A DNA stretch of 64,000 nucleotides from JAUVRX01 sp049664225. Its GTDB lineage: Bacteria; Acidobacteriota; Thermoanaerobaculia; Multivoradales; JAHEKO01. The stretch spans positions 1-64,000 of the forward strand of contig JBATEX010000212.1 in NCBI GenBank assembly GCA_049664225.1, written 5' to 3'. Of the stretch, positions 1-8,160 are shown in pieces. The translations under genes were made by a program, and so were the position numbers. Position 1 is the stretch's first letter; each line of letters starts with the position of its first letter. The notes under the pieces are model-generated. The model did no database searches. It was not told where the DNA came from and saw only the letters and a list, made by a program, of their open reading frames with translations.

Positions 1-742
1 CCATGGTGACGATCATGCTGGGATTACCGCAGAGGAAGACGTGGGTGTCCTCTGGCGAAACTCGAAACTTCGAGGTCTCTTCGAGCACTCCTCGTTGCCA
101 CAGGTCTTGGATGTACCCACTCTCACCGGCCCACGGCGTCGGTTCCTCCTCGGGTCGACTGATCGTCGCAAGGTAGGTGAAATTGGGACACATTCGGTCG
201 AGGGTCAATAGCTCCGAGCGGTATCCCAGGTCCCAGGAGTGTCGCGCTCCGTGGATCACCGCGAACCGTCGAGGGTCATCACAAACAAGGTGACTGCGAA
301 GCATGCTCATATACGGGGCCAAGCCAGTGCCGGTCGAGATCAGGAGGACATGCTGATCTCGCGGCACCTCGGCGAGCGTGAAGAGCCCACTGACCTTTGG
401 GGAGAGCCACAGTCTGTCGCCTACTGACAGGGCGAACAGCCGGGGTGTCAGGGCACCGGAGCGCACCATGACAATGAAGAACTCGACATACTCGTCAGCT
501 ACGGAGGACGAGGCGATGGAGTAGGCGCGCTTGATGAGCTTATCGGGTTCGGCGCGCTCCTGTTTGGGGTCACTGACCGGATGCCGGGATGCATTTGCCG
601 GCAAGCCCAGAACTGCGAACTGGCCGGCTTCGAAGTCTGGAAGGTTCCATCCATCGGGAACCACACGAAGGACGATGAGCCCCGGAGAAACTTCGATTCT
701 CTGGCCTACGATCGCGTTGAGCTGGTCCGTCTGTCCACTCAT
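1..742 (-). CDS. fpr: Ferredoxin/flavodoxin-NADP+ reductase, C-terminus beyond window
   Basis: Flavoprotein that moves electrons between NADPH and ferredoxin or flavodoxin in the cytoplasm. The reverse strand reads open from an ATG at 742 to the window edge (247 residues), preceded by a good Shine-Dalgarno (GGAGGAAAC, 743-752 complement). The FAD-binding RAYSIASS motif is at residues 72-79, the NADP-binding STGTGLAPY around 136-144, and VFLCGNPSMI near 235-244, all in the order of the bacterial FPR family (usually about 250-270 residues), so only the last few residues are missing. It is divergent from the sigma-factor operon downstream. I am confident of the family; the exact redox partner is unknown. 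Confidence 0.87.
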   Translation of the reverse strand, partial: MSGQTDQLNAIVGQRIEVSPGLIVLRVVPDGWNLPDFEAGQFAVLGLPANASRHPVSDPKQERAEPDKLIKRAYSIASSSVADEYVEFFIVMVRSGALTPRLFALSVGDRLWLSPKVSGLFTLAEVPRDQHVLLISTGTGLAPYMSMLRSHLVCDDPRRFAVIHGARHSWDLGYRSELLTLDRMCPNFTYLATISRPEEEPTPWAGESGYIQDLWQRGVLEETSKFRVSPEDTHVFLCGNPSMIVTM

Positions 743-862
743 TGTTTCCTCCCGATGAGTCGTTTAGATGAGACTGCAGCGGAGTCTACAGCGCTCCTGC
801 AGCCATGGAGCCCGTGGCGCATTTCTTGGTAGTGTTCTTCAGAACCGAGGAGCTTGTCGACG

Positions 863-1021
863 ATGAGCACCAAGGCGCTTCGCGCCCCCTCCTGGCTCGG
901 ACTTGTCGCCGTCGCTGTGGCCGGAGCCCGGGCAGAGTGCCATCAGCAGCGGCTGCTCGAGGAGGCGGTGACGGGTGGTTCGGCCGCGAAGGCTGACGGA
1001 CGTGGCATTCCGCCACACTAG
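863..1021 (+). CDS. Possible small secreted peptide (52 aa)
   Basis: A short frame lies in the otherwise empty 743-1144 gap. Its N-terminus looks like a signal peptide: basic residues, then a hydrophobic core (WLGLVAVAVAG) and an ARA-E cleavage-like site, followed by about 28 polar residues. GAGG at 847-850 is a weak and distant ribosome site. No family is recognised. It may be a true small secreted peptide, the 5' stub of a decayed secreted protein, or chance. The rest of the gap shows only the ECF promoter-like motif before 1145. Confidence 0.25.
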   Translation: MSTKALRAPSWLGLVAVAVAGARAECHQQRLLEEAVTGGSAAKADGRGIPPH

Positions 1022-1113
1022 GGGACGAGCTCGCACTACAACGGCGCACTGACTCTCACCCGATTCCCTGGCACGCATCTCGGAGATCTGGAAGGACGTT
1101 TCTCCACGAGTTT

Positions 1114-1135
1114 CCTTTTCGGTGCTTTCTATGTC
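1114..1135 (+). promoter_or_regulatory. Putative ECF-type promoter of the first sigma factor gene
   Basis: CCTTTTC at 1114-1120 is followed after 12 bases by GTC (1133-1135), within TATGTCTAAC. The same pair of elements, with one base less spacing, precedes the second ECF gene at about 6743-6763. A start site seven to ten bases after the GTC would fall almost at the ATG at 1145, so the mRNA may be near-leaderless. This suggests autoregulation or a shared ECF regulon. It is inferred from two matches only. Confidence 0.4.
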
Positions 1136-1144
1136 TAACTACAC

Positions 1145-1744
1145 ATGGAGAGCATACGAGCAGTGGAAACCTCAGATCCAGGTGGTCCGCCCCCGGTAGC
1201 CGACGACGAGGCAGTCCTCTGGCCCAGAGCTGCGAAGGGAGATCTCGACGCGGCGGATGCGCTGGCACGCTGTACGTACCGTGCCGTCTTCGCATCTCTA
1301 TTTCGGCTCTGTGGTGGGGACCAGGACCTCGCAGCCGATCTCACACAGGAGACGTATCGTAAGGCCTGGCGGTCGATCGGCAAATTCCAGGGTGGCAGCC
1401 AGTTCTCCACCTGGCTGTATCGCATCGCCTACAACACCTTTCTGAATCACATCCGGGGTCCGAGAAGGCTCGAGCCTCTGACCGAGGAGCAGGTCGATCA
1501 GCTCCTCGATCCAGACGAAACTCCGGATGACGCGACCGCCAGGAGCGTCGAGGCCGAACGGCTTCGACGAGCTGTTCTGGAGCTTCCCGATGAGCTCCGA
1601 TTCGCCGTGACAGCGCGGTTCTGGGCTGAGCTGTCGGTCGCCGAGATCGCCCGACACCAAGGGCTCTCCCCCGTCGGCATCCGCAAGCGCCTAGCGCGCG
1701 CCTACAGACAATTGGCAACAACCCTCGAAGGGGGTTTGCAGTGA
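1145..1744 (+). CDS. ECF-type RNA polymerase sigma-70 factor
   Basis: Alternative sigma factor of 199 residues that directs RNA polymerase to a stress or envelope regulon. Region 2 is visible as AADLTQETYRKAW...FSTWLYRIAYN (about residues 63-100). Region 4 follows as LPDELRFAV...LSVAEIARHQGLS with a helix-turn-helix near the C-terminus (about 145-195). A 4-base overlap with the downstream VWA gene (GTGA at 1741-1744) indicates translational coupling, so the membrane-bound VWA protein is the likely partner or anti-sigma. The start has no clear Shine-Dalgarno, which fits a short or absent leader. The subfamily is not assigned. Confidence 0.9.
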   Translation: MESIRAVETSDPGGPPPVADDEAVLWPRAAKGDLDAADALARCTYRAVFASLFRLCGGDQDLAADLTQETYRKAWRSIGKFQGGSQFSTWLYRIAYNTFLNHIRGPRRLEPLTEEQVDQLLDPDETPDDATARSVEAERLRRAVLELPDELRFAVTARFWAELSVAEIARHQGLSPVGIRKRLARAYRQLATTLEGGLQ

Positions 1745-3840
1745 ATAGCAACGAAATGAAGAGAATGGAAGATCGCCTGACGCCGCCGGCAGCTCCCAAG
1801 CCGCCCGAGGGGCTTCTGGAGAGCATTCAGAAAGAGATTCCCGACCACCTTCATCTGGTCGAAGAGGAGTCGGAGTCCACCTTCTCTGCTCGACGACTAC
1901 GCCTGATCGCCGCCTCAGTGGCCGTTGTGGTGTTGGGGAGCTTCTTGACCCTCAAAGTGGCGCAAGACCCGATGCACTCGACGGGGCCGTCGGACATCCG
2001 AGAGGTTCCATTCAGTCGGAGCGTGACCGAAACAGATCTGGTCGATCGAGTCGCCTCCGTGGACACCGAAAGCACAGCGTCGACACCACCCGCCGCGGCC
2101 GCTGAGGAGCAGACGCGACTGAAAGCCCTCGGCTATGTCTCCAAGAGCGAGCATGGGGAGCCGTTGGCGCTCGAATCTGTTACCGAGCCAAGACGAAACG
2201 AAACGGGCAGTCGGCAAGAGCCCCCGCCCGCCGAGTCACAGGCGGGGCTGGAGATGCTGGACATGGCCGAAACCAACGCAGGCCTCTTCGATGAGGTCGA
2301 TACCGACATCTACTTCAGCAGCCAGGAAGGGCGTGAGGTACAGCGAATGCCTGACGTGGCTCAAAGGAGAGTTCGAGAAGTGCCACAGGAGAGCCAGCCC
2401 ACCGTTTCACCTTCGACCGGCGGGACCCACGAGCCCAACGACGCTCCCTACGGCGACATGTTCTTCAAGGGTTACGGCACCAATCCGTTCATCGACACCG
2501 AAGACGACGCCCAGTCCACCTTTGGTCTCGATGTCGATACGGGCTCCTTCACCCTTGCACGCAGCTATCTCGAGCGGGGTCACCTGCCGCCGAGTGAGGC
2601 CATCCGGGTCGAGGAGTTCGTCAACTACTTCGGCTATGGAGATCCGGCCCCGCGTCGGGATGAGTTCACCATCACCGCTGAAGGAGGACCATCACCCTTC
2701 GCTTCCGGTCCGCGCTACCAGTTGGTTCGGTTTGGGATCAAAGGCCGCGAGATCAGCAGCGCAGAGCGCCAGCCCGCCATGCTGATCTTTGTGGTCGATG
2801 TCTCGGGCTCGATGCAGCAGGAGAATCGACTCGGCCTGGTCAAGCGCTCTCTGGAGCTTTTGCTCGATCAGTTGCAACCCGAGGATCAGGTCGGTCTGGT
2901 GGTCTACGGCAGTCGGGGCCGGGTACTACTCGAGCCGACTAGCGACAAGTACGCCATCGAGCGGTCGATCCAACATCTCGTTCCGAATGGCTCGACGAAT
3001 GCCGAAGAGGGCCTGACGCTGGCCTACGATCTCGCCAGAACCTACCGGCGCCGAGGTGCCATCAACCGGATCATCCTTTGCTCTGACGGAGTCGCCAACG
3101 TCGGCCGTACAGGGCCCGAATCGATCCTGCAGCGCATCCAGAGCGGTGCCGACCAGGGTGTCGAGCTCACCACGATCGGATTCGGCATGGGCAACTACAA
3201 CGATCTCTTGATGGAGCAGCTGGCCGACCAGGGCGACGGCTCCTACGCTTACGTCGACACCTTGGACGAGGCCCGACGGGTCTTTGTCGAGAACCTCACC
3301 GGGACTCTGCAGACCATCGCCTCCGACGCGAAGGTCCAGGTCGAGTTCAACCCCGAAACGGTAAGCCGGTATCGTCTGATCGGCTACGAGAACAGGGACA
3401 TCGCCGACGATCGATTTCGCGACGACAGCGTCGACGCCGGTGAGATCGGTGCTGGCCACGAGATCACCGCGCTGTATGAGATCAAGCTCCAGGAGGATGT
3501 CGGCAAGCGTGACCTTCTGGCGACGCTGCGACTGCGGTATCGCTCCAAGGCTACCGGTGAGGTCGTCGAATCCGCCGTCGATCTGACGCGAAGGAACATC
3601 TCCAGACGGTGGGAGAACGCCTCGCCGGCTCTCCGTCTCAGCTCGGTCGTCGCGGAGTTCGCCGAGATCCTCAAGGGCTCTTACTGGGCCAAAGATGGCA
3701 GCCTCGACAGGCTCGAGCAGCGGGCTACGGTTGTCGCCGCTGATTTCCGCGGTGACCGGGAAGTGCAGGATCTCGTAACCCTCATTGGCCAAGCCCGGCG
3801 TCTCACCCCGATCTCGGTGGGCTACGACGGAGACGAGTAG
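1741..3840 (+). CDS. Membrane-anchored VWA/DUF3520 protein (YfbK-like), sigma-linked
   Basis: 699-residue single-pass protein. The first ~50 residues are cytoplasmic and include a PPEGLLESIQKEIP segment resembling anti-sigma N-termini but without zinc ligands. One membrane helix follows at about 52-70, then a low-complexity linker with LKALGYV. The YfbK-type N-terminal domain starts near residue 255, the von Willebrand A domain has its metal-site DVSGSM near 353, and a DUF3520-like region ends the protein. It starts with GTG overlapping the sigma stop. The family is often called Ca-activated chloride channel homolog, a name with little experimental basis. Here it probably senses envelope state and restrains the coupled sigma factor (inference). 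Confidence 0.85.
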   Translation: MNSNEMKRMEDRLTPPAAPKPPEGLLESIQKEIPDHLHLVEEESESTFSARRLRLIAASVAVVVLGSFLTLKVAQDPMHSTGPSDIREVPFSRSVTETDLVDRVASVDTESTASTPPAAAAEEQTRLKALGYVSKSEHGEPLALESVTEPRRNETGSRQEPPPAESQAGLEMLDMAETNAGLFDEVDTDIYFSSQEGREVQRMPDVAQRRVREVPQESQPTVSPSTGGTHEPNDAPYGDMFFKGYGTNPFIDTEDDAQSTFGLDVDTGSFTLARSYLERGHLPPSEAIRVEEFVNYFGYGDPAPRRDEFTITAEGGPSPFASGPRYQLVRFGIKGREISSAERQPAMLIFVVDVSGSMQQENRLGLVKRSLELLLDQLQPEDQVGLVVYGSRGRVLLEPTSDKYAIERSIQHLVPNGSTNAEEGLTLAYDLARTYRRRGAINRIILCSDGVANVGRTGPESILQRIQSGADQGVELTTIGFGMGNYNDLLMEQLADQGDGSYAYVDTLDEARRVFVENLTGTLQTIASDAKVQVEFNPETVSRYRLIGYENRDIADDRFRDDSVDAGEIGAGHEITALYEIKLQEDVGKRDLLATLRLRYRSKATGEVVESAVDLTRRNISRRWENASPALRLSSVVAEFAEILKGSYWAKDGSLDRLEQRATVVAADFRGDREVQDLVTLIGQARRLTPISVGYDGDE

Positions 3841-3988
3841 CCGACACGAAAGTCGTTCTCCAATCCCCAGCGTCCATTCACTTCCCCACCGCTCGATGCT
3901 CTCGGGTGGTGGGTTGTCCGTAGCCCCGAACCATCGTCGCAACCTTGGCTATCGGGGACTCGTACTCTCCAACGCCTCGTCGATTGAC

Positions 3989-4135
3989 GTGCCGGTGTCG
4001 AGCGTTGCCGTTCCCTGGTATCCGCAGGATGTGCGGATTCTCCTCGAGCGAGACGATTCCAATCAGGTGACGGGATTGAGCCTGAGCTGCGACATGGGCC
4101 GCGGCGTATCGTTTGTCAGAATGACTCAAAAGTAG
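3989..4135 (+). pseudogene. C-terminal remnant resembling a beta-lactamase-fold hydrolase tail
   Basis: The frame ending at the TAG at 4133-4135 encodes VRILLERDDSNQVTGLSLS followed by a short basic tail. This pattern (F/L-x-R-D-x-x-x-x-V-T-G-L) is typical of the last strand pair of DUF3471-type domains at the ends of serine hydrolases. No start codon or catalytic domain is upstream, since the preceding gene ends at 3840. The piece is short, so the family call is tentative. Nothing else is seen in 3841-4271 apart from the aquaporin ribosome site. Confidence 0.3.
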
Positions 4136-4271
4136 AAGGATTCAGTCCTCCTACCCATCTTGCGCGACGCTTCCAGCGTGCCGCGCATCGGCCCATCAGA
4201 AGTCGATCGGGACCGCGACAGCGCCTGGGCTAGAATGGGCCAGCCATTCAACAAATTGGGAGGAGGACATC

Positions 4272-4961
4272 ATGAAAGCCTATGGCGCGGAGTTCTTTGG
4301 AACGTTCTGGTTGGTTCTGGGCGGCTGCGGCAGTGCGGTGTTGGCCGCTGCTTTTCCCGAAGTGGGGATTGGTCTGCTAGGTGTCGCGTTCGCCTTTGGC
4401 CTGACGGTACTCACGATGGCCTACGCGATTGGGCACATTTCAGGTTGCCACCTGAATCCGGCTGTTTCGATCGGGCTGTGGGCCGGCGGTCGGTTCGAGG
4501 CGAAACAACTCCTGCCGTACATCGTCGCGCAGGTCCTGGGTGCTGTTGTCGCGGGTGGCGTCCTCTATGTCATTGCCAGCGGTCAGGCCGGCTTCAGCTT
4601 GTCCGATGGTTTCGCTTCTAATGGTTACGGCGCCCACTCTCCAGGCGGTTACACATTGCTGGCTGCCCTGGTTTGTGAAGTTGTCATGACCATGGCGTTT
4701 CTGGTCATCATTCTCGGTGCAACGGACAAGCGAGCACCTCAAGGCTTCGCTCCCTTGGCCATCGGTCTGGGGCTGACCCTGATTCACCTGATCAGCATCC
4801 CGGTCACCAACACATCGGTCAACCCAGCGCGTAGCACTGGTGTTGCCCTGTTTGTCGGCGATTGGGCGACTGCCCAGTTGTGGCTCTTCTGGGTCGCTCC
4901 AATCGCGGGTGCCTTCCTAGGAGCGGCCGTTTACAAGTTCATCGGCGGCACGGAGGACTGA
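4272..4961 (+). CDS. aqpZ: Aquaporin Z water channel
   Basis: Inner-membrane water channel of 229 residues, matching the usual AqpZ length (about 230). Both half-helix motifs are intact: LNPA at residues 61-64 and VNPAR near 183-187. The AFGLTVLTMAYAIGHISG stretch and the later IHLISIPVTNTSVNPAR closely resemble E. coli AqpZ, including the F, H, T and R of the narrow selectivity filter, so water rather than glycerol is the likely solute. Six hydrophobic segments are apparent. A strong ribosome site (GGGAGGAGG) sits six bases before the ATG. It appears monocistronic. Confidence 0.95.
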   Translation: MKAYGAEFFGTFWLVLGGCGSAVLAAAFPEVGIGLLGVAFAFGLTVLTMAYAIGHISGCHLNPAVSIGLWAGGRFEAKQLLPYIVAQVLGAVVAGGVLYVIASGQAGFSLSDGFASNGYGAHSPGGYTLLAALVCEVVMTMAFLVIILGATDKRAPQGFAPLAIGLGLTLIHLISIPVTNTSVNPARSTGVALFVGDWATAQLWLFWVAPIAGAFLGAAVYKFIGGTED

Positions 4962-5137
4962 TCGCCCCCTCCAACAATCCGGACGAGGATCAAATCCGAG
5001 TCCTTGATCTACGACTGAGAACGACTCTGTAGTTCGGGTCGATAGGCGGCAGGGGAATCTGTTGGCCTATTCAGAGTTGGCCGCAACTGGCACGGTGTTC
5101 TGGTTGCCGTTGAAGAAGTTGACCGGGAGAGGACGTG

Positions 5138-6640
5138 ATGTTGCCGGTGGTCTCAGCGAAAGCCAAACAGCGTGCTCTGGCCGCGGCGGTTCTGCTGCTC
5201 GCGGCCGTCCTCGGTACAGGGTGCAAGACGGCTCGTCAGGTAGCGGCTCAATATCCGAGCTCGGATATGGAGGCCATCTATAGAGCCGCCCTGCCCAACG
5301 CGCAGCGCAACCCGGTGGTGCTGATTCACGGCTTCGCCGGCTCCACCCTGCGTCGAGTCGAGGATGGCGCGACGGTTTGGGGAACCCTCTTTACGAAAAA
5401 CTCTCTGCTGCCTTCGAAACCGGGTGGCCTGGAGGCCATCGCCCTGGACGTCGATCGGCTGCAGCCTCCGCTGGATCCGGGCCGCTTGGCTTTCATCGAA
5501 GACGACACCCAGGCCGTGGAGCTACTCCAGGAAGTCACAGCCGATGCCGGCGTGATGGATGTCAACATCGGCATCTACGCGGCGCTGGTCGAGTTGATGG
5601 AGGAGTCCGGCTATGGCTCATGCCAGGAAGATCCGACAGCGATCGCGAATCTCGAGACCCCGCCCTGCTTGACCTTCTTCTATGACTGGCGCCAGGACAA
5701 CGTGGGCAATGCGATTCGACTGGGACGGTTCCTCGAAAAGGCGCGTCAGCAGATAGCCGAGGTCGCGAGCTCTGCAGGCACAGGAGGCTACGAGGAAGTC
5801 CGGTTCGACCTTATCGCCCACTCCATGGGGGGGCTGGTGGCCCGGTACTTCCTGCGATACGGAGCGGAAGACGTTCTGGAGGACCCGAAACCCACTGTGA
5901 CCTGGGCCGGAGCCGACTACCTGGACCGGCTGATCATGATTTCGACACCCAACTTCGGTTCCATGCGGGTCTTCAAGGAGATGGTCCTCGGTCGGCGCTA
6001 TCCGTGGGTCAAATTCGAGCCCGCCATGATCGCGACCTGGGTATCCGCCTACCAGATGGTGCCCAGAGAGGGGCAGAAGGTCTGGGTGGATGCGGCGGGC
6101 GATGCCATCGAGATCGATTTCCTCTCAGCCCAAACCTGGTTCGAGAATGACTGGGGACCCTTTGCTCCCGGACAAGACAAGTATCTGGCGTGGGTCTTTC
6201 CGGGCGAGCCTTCCGCGCAGGAGCGCGAGAAGAAGATTCGCGATTTCATGGAAGCGGCTTTTACAAGAGCCCGTCAGTTTTTCGGAGTCATGGACCAGCA
6301 CGCCGATGAGCCCTGCCCCGCGGATCTCACCCTGTTTGCCGCCGATGTGCAGCCGACGCCGGCAAGAGCGTGGGTGACCGAGAAAGACGGCAAGCTGGTT
6401 TTGCGTTTCGACAACACGAAGGCCCTGACTCTCAAGGCTCCGGGCGACGGTTCCGTCACCCGCGCCTCTGCAGTAGGTGATGAGCGACTTCTCGGTGGCG
6501 ACACGGGATTCGTCAGCTCGCCCATTCCGTGGAACCGGAAGATCTTCCTGACGGATATGCACCGCACCCTGCTGGGCAATCCGACCTTCCAGAACAATCT
6601 GCTTCACATCCTTCTCGAGACTCCAGCTCCCCAACGGTAG
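5138..6640 (+). CDS. Lipoprotein alpha/beta-hydrolase, LCAT/lipase-like
   Basis: Predicted secreted or membrane-anchored esterase or lipase of about 500 residues. The N-terminus has a lipobox (LGTGC) after a hydrophobic signal. HGFAGS near residue 65 is the oxyanion-region motif and IAHSMGGLVARYF carries the nucleophile Ser near 229. The layout (VVLIHGFAGS, WGTLF, FFYDWRQ, AHSMGG) resembles the lecithin-cholesterol acyltransferase/PGAP1-like group. The ATG at 5138 is preferred to the GTG at 5135 because of spacing from GGGAGAGGA. The substrate is unknown, and its neighbours give no metabolic clue. Confidence 0.8.
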   Translation: MLPVVSAKAKQRALAAAVLLLAAVLGTGCKTARQVAAQYPSSDMEAIYRAALPNAQRNPVVLIHGFAGSTLRRVEDGATVWGTLFTKNSLLPSKPGGLEAIALDVDRLQPPLDPGRLAFIEDDTQAVELLQEVTADAGVMDVNIGIYAALVELMEESGYGSCQEDPTAIANLETPPCLTFFYDWRQDNVGNAIRLGRFLEKARQQIAEVASSAGTGGYEEVRFDLIAHSMGGLVARYFLRYGAEDVLEDPKPTVTWAGADYLDRLIMISTPNFGSMRVFKEMVLGRRYPWVKFEPAMIATWVSAYQMVPREGQKVWVDAAGDAIEIDFLSAQTWFENDWGPFAPGQDKYLAWVFPGEPSAQEREKKIRDFMEAAFTRARQFFGVMDQHADEPCPADLTLFAADVQPTPARAWVTEKDGKLVLRFDNTKALTLKAPGDGSVTRASAVGDERLLGGDTGFVSSPIPWNRKIFLTDMHRTLLGNPTFQNNLLHILLETPAPQR

Positions 6641-6738
6641 GGCGCCTGATGGGTCCGGGCGGCAGTGTTCCGGGCCACCACGGTAGCGGCTCTCCAGGGC
6701 TGTTCTGGATCTGCTTCTTGACCGGTAGAAGGCCACCT

Positions 6739-6764
6739 GTAACCTTTTCTTGTTATGACGGTCA
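6739..6764 (+). promoter_or_regulatory. Putative ECF-type promoter for the sigma/anti-sigma/DUF4097 operon
   Basis: GTAACCTTTTC at 6739-6749 acts as a -35-like box, and CGGTCAT (6759-6765) follows at a -10-like distance. The CCTTTTC to GTC offset is 18 bases, against 19 upstream of the first ECF gene. If used, transcription would start near 6770, downstream of the ATG at 6755. That argues for translation of the sigma factor from the GTG at 6806. Confidence 0.45.
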
Positions 6765-6805
6765 TCACTACAGAAGACGGGAATGGGAGAGGGAGCGAAC
6801 GGAGC

Positions 6806-7363
6806 GTGAATCAACCTACGGACCTGGAGCTCATGATCGCGGTGCAAAAAGGCGAAGTCGGCGGAATGGGAACTCTTTTCGAGCGTCATCACGAGAGGCT
6901 CTACAACTTCTGCCTGCGCATGACGGGCAGTCCGGCAGCGAGTGAGGACCTGGTGCAGGAGGCCTTCATGCGGGCCCTGAAGTACCGCCAGACCTTTCGT
7001 GGCGATGCGGACTTCCTGCCCTGGCTCTATCGGCTGGCAAGGAACGTCTGTAACGACCACTTTCACAGGAACCAACGCTTTCCAATCACAGGGGAGGACC
7101 TGGTCGAGGGAATCAGTCCCGACCCGAGCGCGCTCGACGCCGCCCAACAAAGGGAGCAGGTCTGCTTGTTGCGCCAGGCCCTGCTGCGCTTGCCAGTCGA
7201 GCGTCGAGAGGTGTTGATCTTGAGTCGTTTCGAATTTCGCCACTACGACGAGATCGCCGAGCTTCTGGGCTGCTCGGTCGGGGCGGTCAAGGTGCGGGTG
7301 CACCGGGCGATGAATCAATTGCGCGACACCTACTGCGAGATGTTGAAAGAGGGCGAGTCATGA
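6806..7363 (+). CDS. ECF-type RNA polymerase sigma-70 factor
   Basis: Second ECF sigma, about 185 residues from the GTG at 6806. An in-frame ATG at 6755 would add 17 residues, but it has no ribosome site and lies inside the promoter-like element; GGGAG sites at 6785-6795 favour the GTG. Region 2 shows SEDLVQEAFMRALKYR and DFLPWLYRLARNVCNDHFHR; region 4 shows LPVERREVLILSRFEFRHYDEIAELLGCSVGAVKVRVHRAMNQLR. It overlaps the zinc-finger anti-sigma gene by four bases, the standard arrangement for an ECF/anti-sigma pair. Confidence 0.92.
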   Translation: MNQPTDLELMIAVQKGEVGGMGTLFERHHERLYNFCLRMTGSPAASEDLVQEAFMRALKYRQTFRGDADFLPWLYRLARNVCNDHFHRNQRFPITGEDLVEGISPDPSALDAAQQREQVCLLRQALLRLPVERREVLILSRFEFRHYDEIAELLGCSVGAVKVRVHRAMNQLRDTYCEMLKEGES

Positions 7364-8160
7364 ACTGCGACAAAGCCGACAAGCTGCTGATGGATTCCCT
7401 GATGGGCGCTCTGGGTACCGAGGATCGGCGGGAGCTCGACGAGCACCTGGTGTCCTGTGAACGGTGCGGCGGGGAAGCGACGGAGATGGAGACGCTGTGG
7501 CATGAGCTAGGGAGTCTCGAAGAACCGCGACAAGAAGTCCCCAGTGAGAAGCTGACTCGCCGATTTCAGTTGGCTCTGGCCGACTTCGAGACCAATCTTC
7601 ACGAGACCCTCAGGCCCGGATTCAGCGATTGGTGGGCCGGTCTGTGGACGGCACGGCCAGCATGGCAGGCGGCGTTTTCGGCTGCTGTACTGCTCTTGGG
7701 TGTCTTTCTGGGTGCTGGCATGACTTCGCGCCAGGCTGCAAGTGATGATCTCGACGCGCTCAGGGCAGAAGTCGAAACGATGAGCCGAGCTGTCACGGTC
7801 TCGCTGCTACAGCACCAGTCGGCCTCCGAGCGTCTTCGAGCAGTCAGCTGGAGTCGGATGGCGGGAGGCGATGAGCAGGTCCTGACCGCGCTGCTGGTCT
7901 CGGCCCGCTCGGATCCCAACGTCAACGTGCGGCTGGCAGCTGTGGACGCCCTGGCAGGATATGTCGACCAGGGAGCCGTCCGTACCAGTCTGATCGACTC
8001 CCTCGAAGTCCAAACCTCACCCCTCGTGCAGCTCGCGGTTCTCGAGGCTGTCGCGGGCGAGGAAGGACTGCGCAATGGAGAGCTACAGAGGCTCAGAGAT
8101 ACCAGCGAAGTCGACCAGACCCTACTCGAGTACTACGCGACCCAAGCGGAGAGCCTGTAA
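7360..8160 (+). CDS. Membrane zinc-finger anti-sigma factor with HEAT-like repeats
   Basis: 266 residues. The cytoplasmic zf-HC2 (ZAS) domain carries H29, C33 and C36 in HLVSCERC plus Cys3, expected to hold the upstream sigma factor. One membrane helix lies at about 101-121 (AAFSAAVLLLGVFLGAGM). The extracytoplasmic part has a short coiled segment and then HEAT/PBS-lyase-like repeats (LTALLVSARSDPNVNVRLAAVDALAGY and a second copy), a plausible sensor or protein-binding surface. It is coupled on both sides: a 4-base overlap with the sigma gene and a 1-base overlap with the DUF4097 gene. Confidence 0.85.
   Translation: MNCDKADKLLMDSLMGALGTEDRRELDEHLVSCERCGGEATEMETLWHELGSLEEPRQEVPSEKLTRRFQLALADFETNLHETLRPGFSDWWAGLWTARPAWQAAFSAAVLLLGVFLGAGMTSRQAASDDLDALRAEVETMSRAVTVSLLQHQSASERLRAVSWSRMAGGDEQVLTALLVSARSDPNVNVRLAAVDALAGYVDQGAVRTSLIDSLEVQTSPLVQLAVLEAVAGEEGLRNGELQRLRDTSEVDQTLLEYYATQAESL

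Noticed and set aside
6125..7318. 397-residue minus-strand frame opposite the lipase and sigma genes
   Set aside because: Antisense shadow of two recognised genes typical of high-GC DNA; no family.
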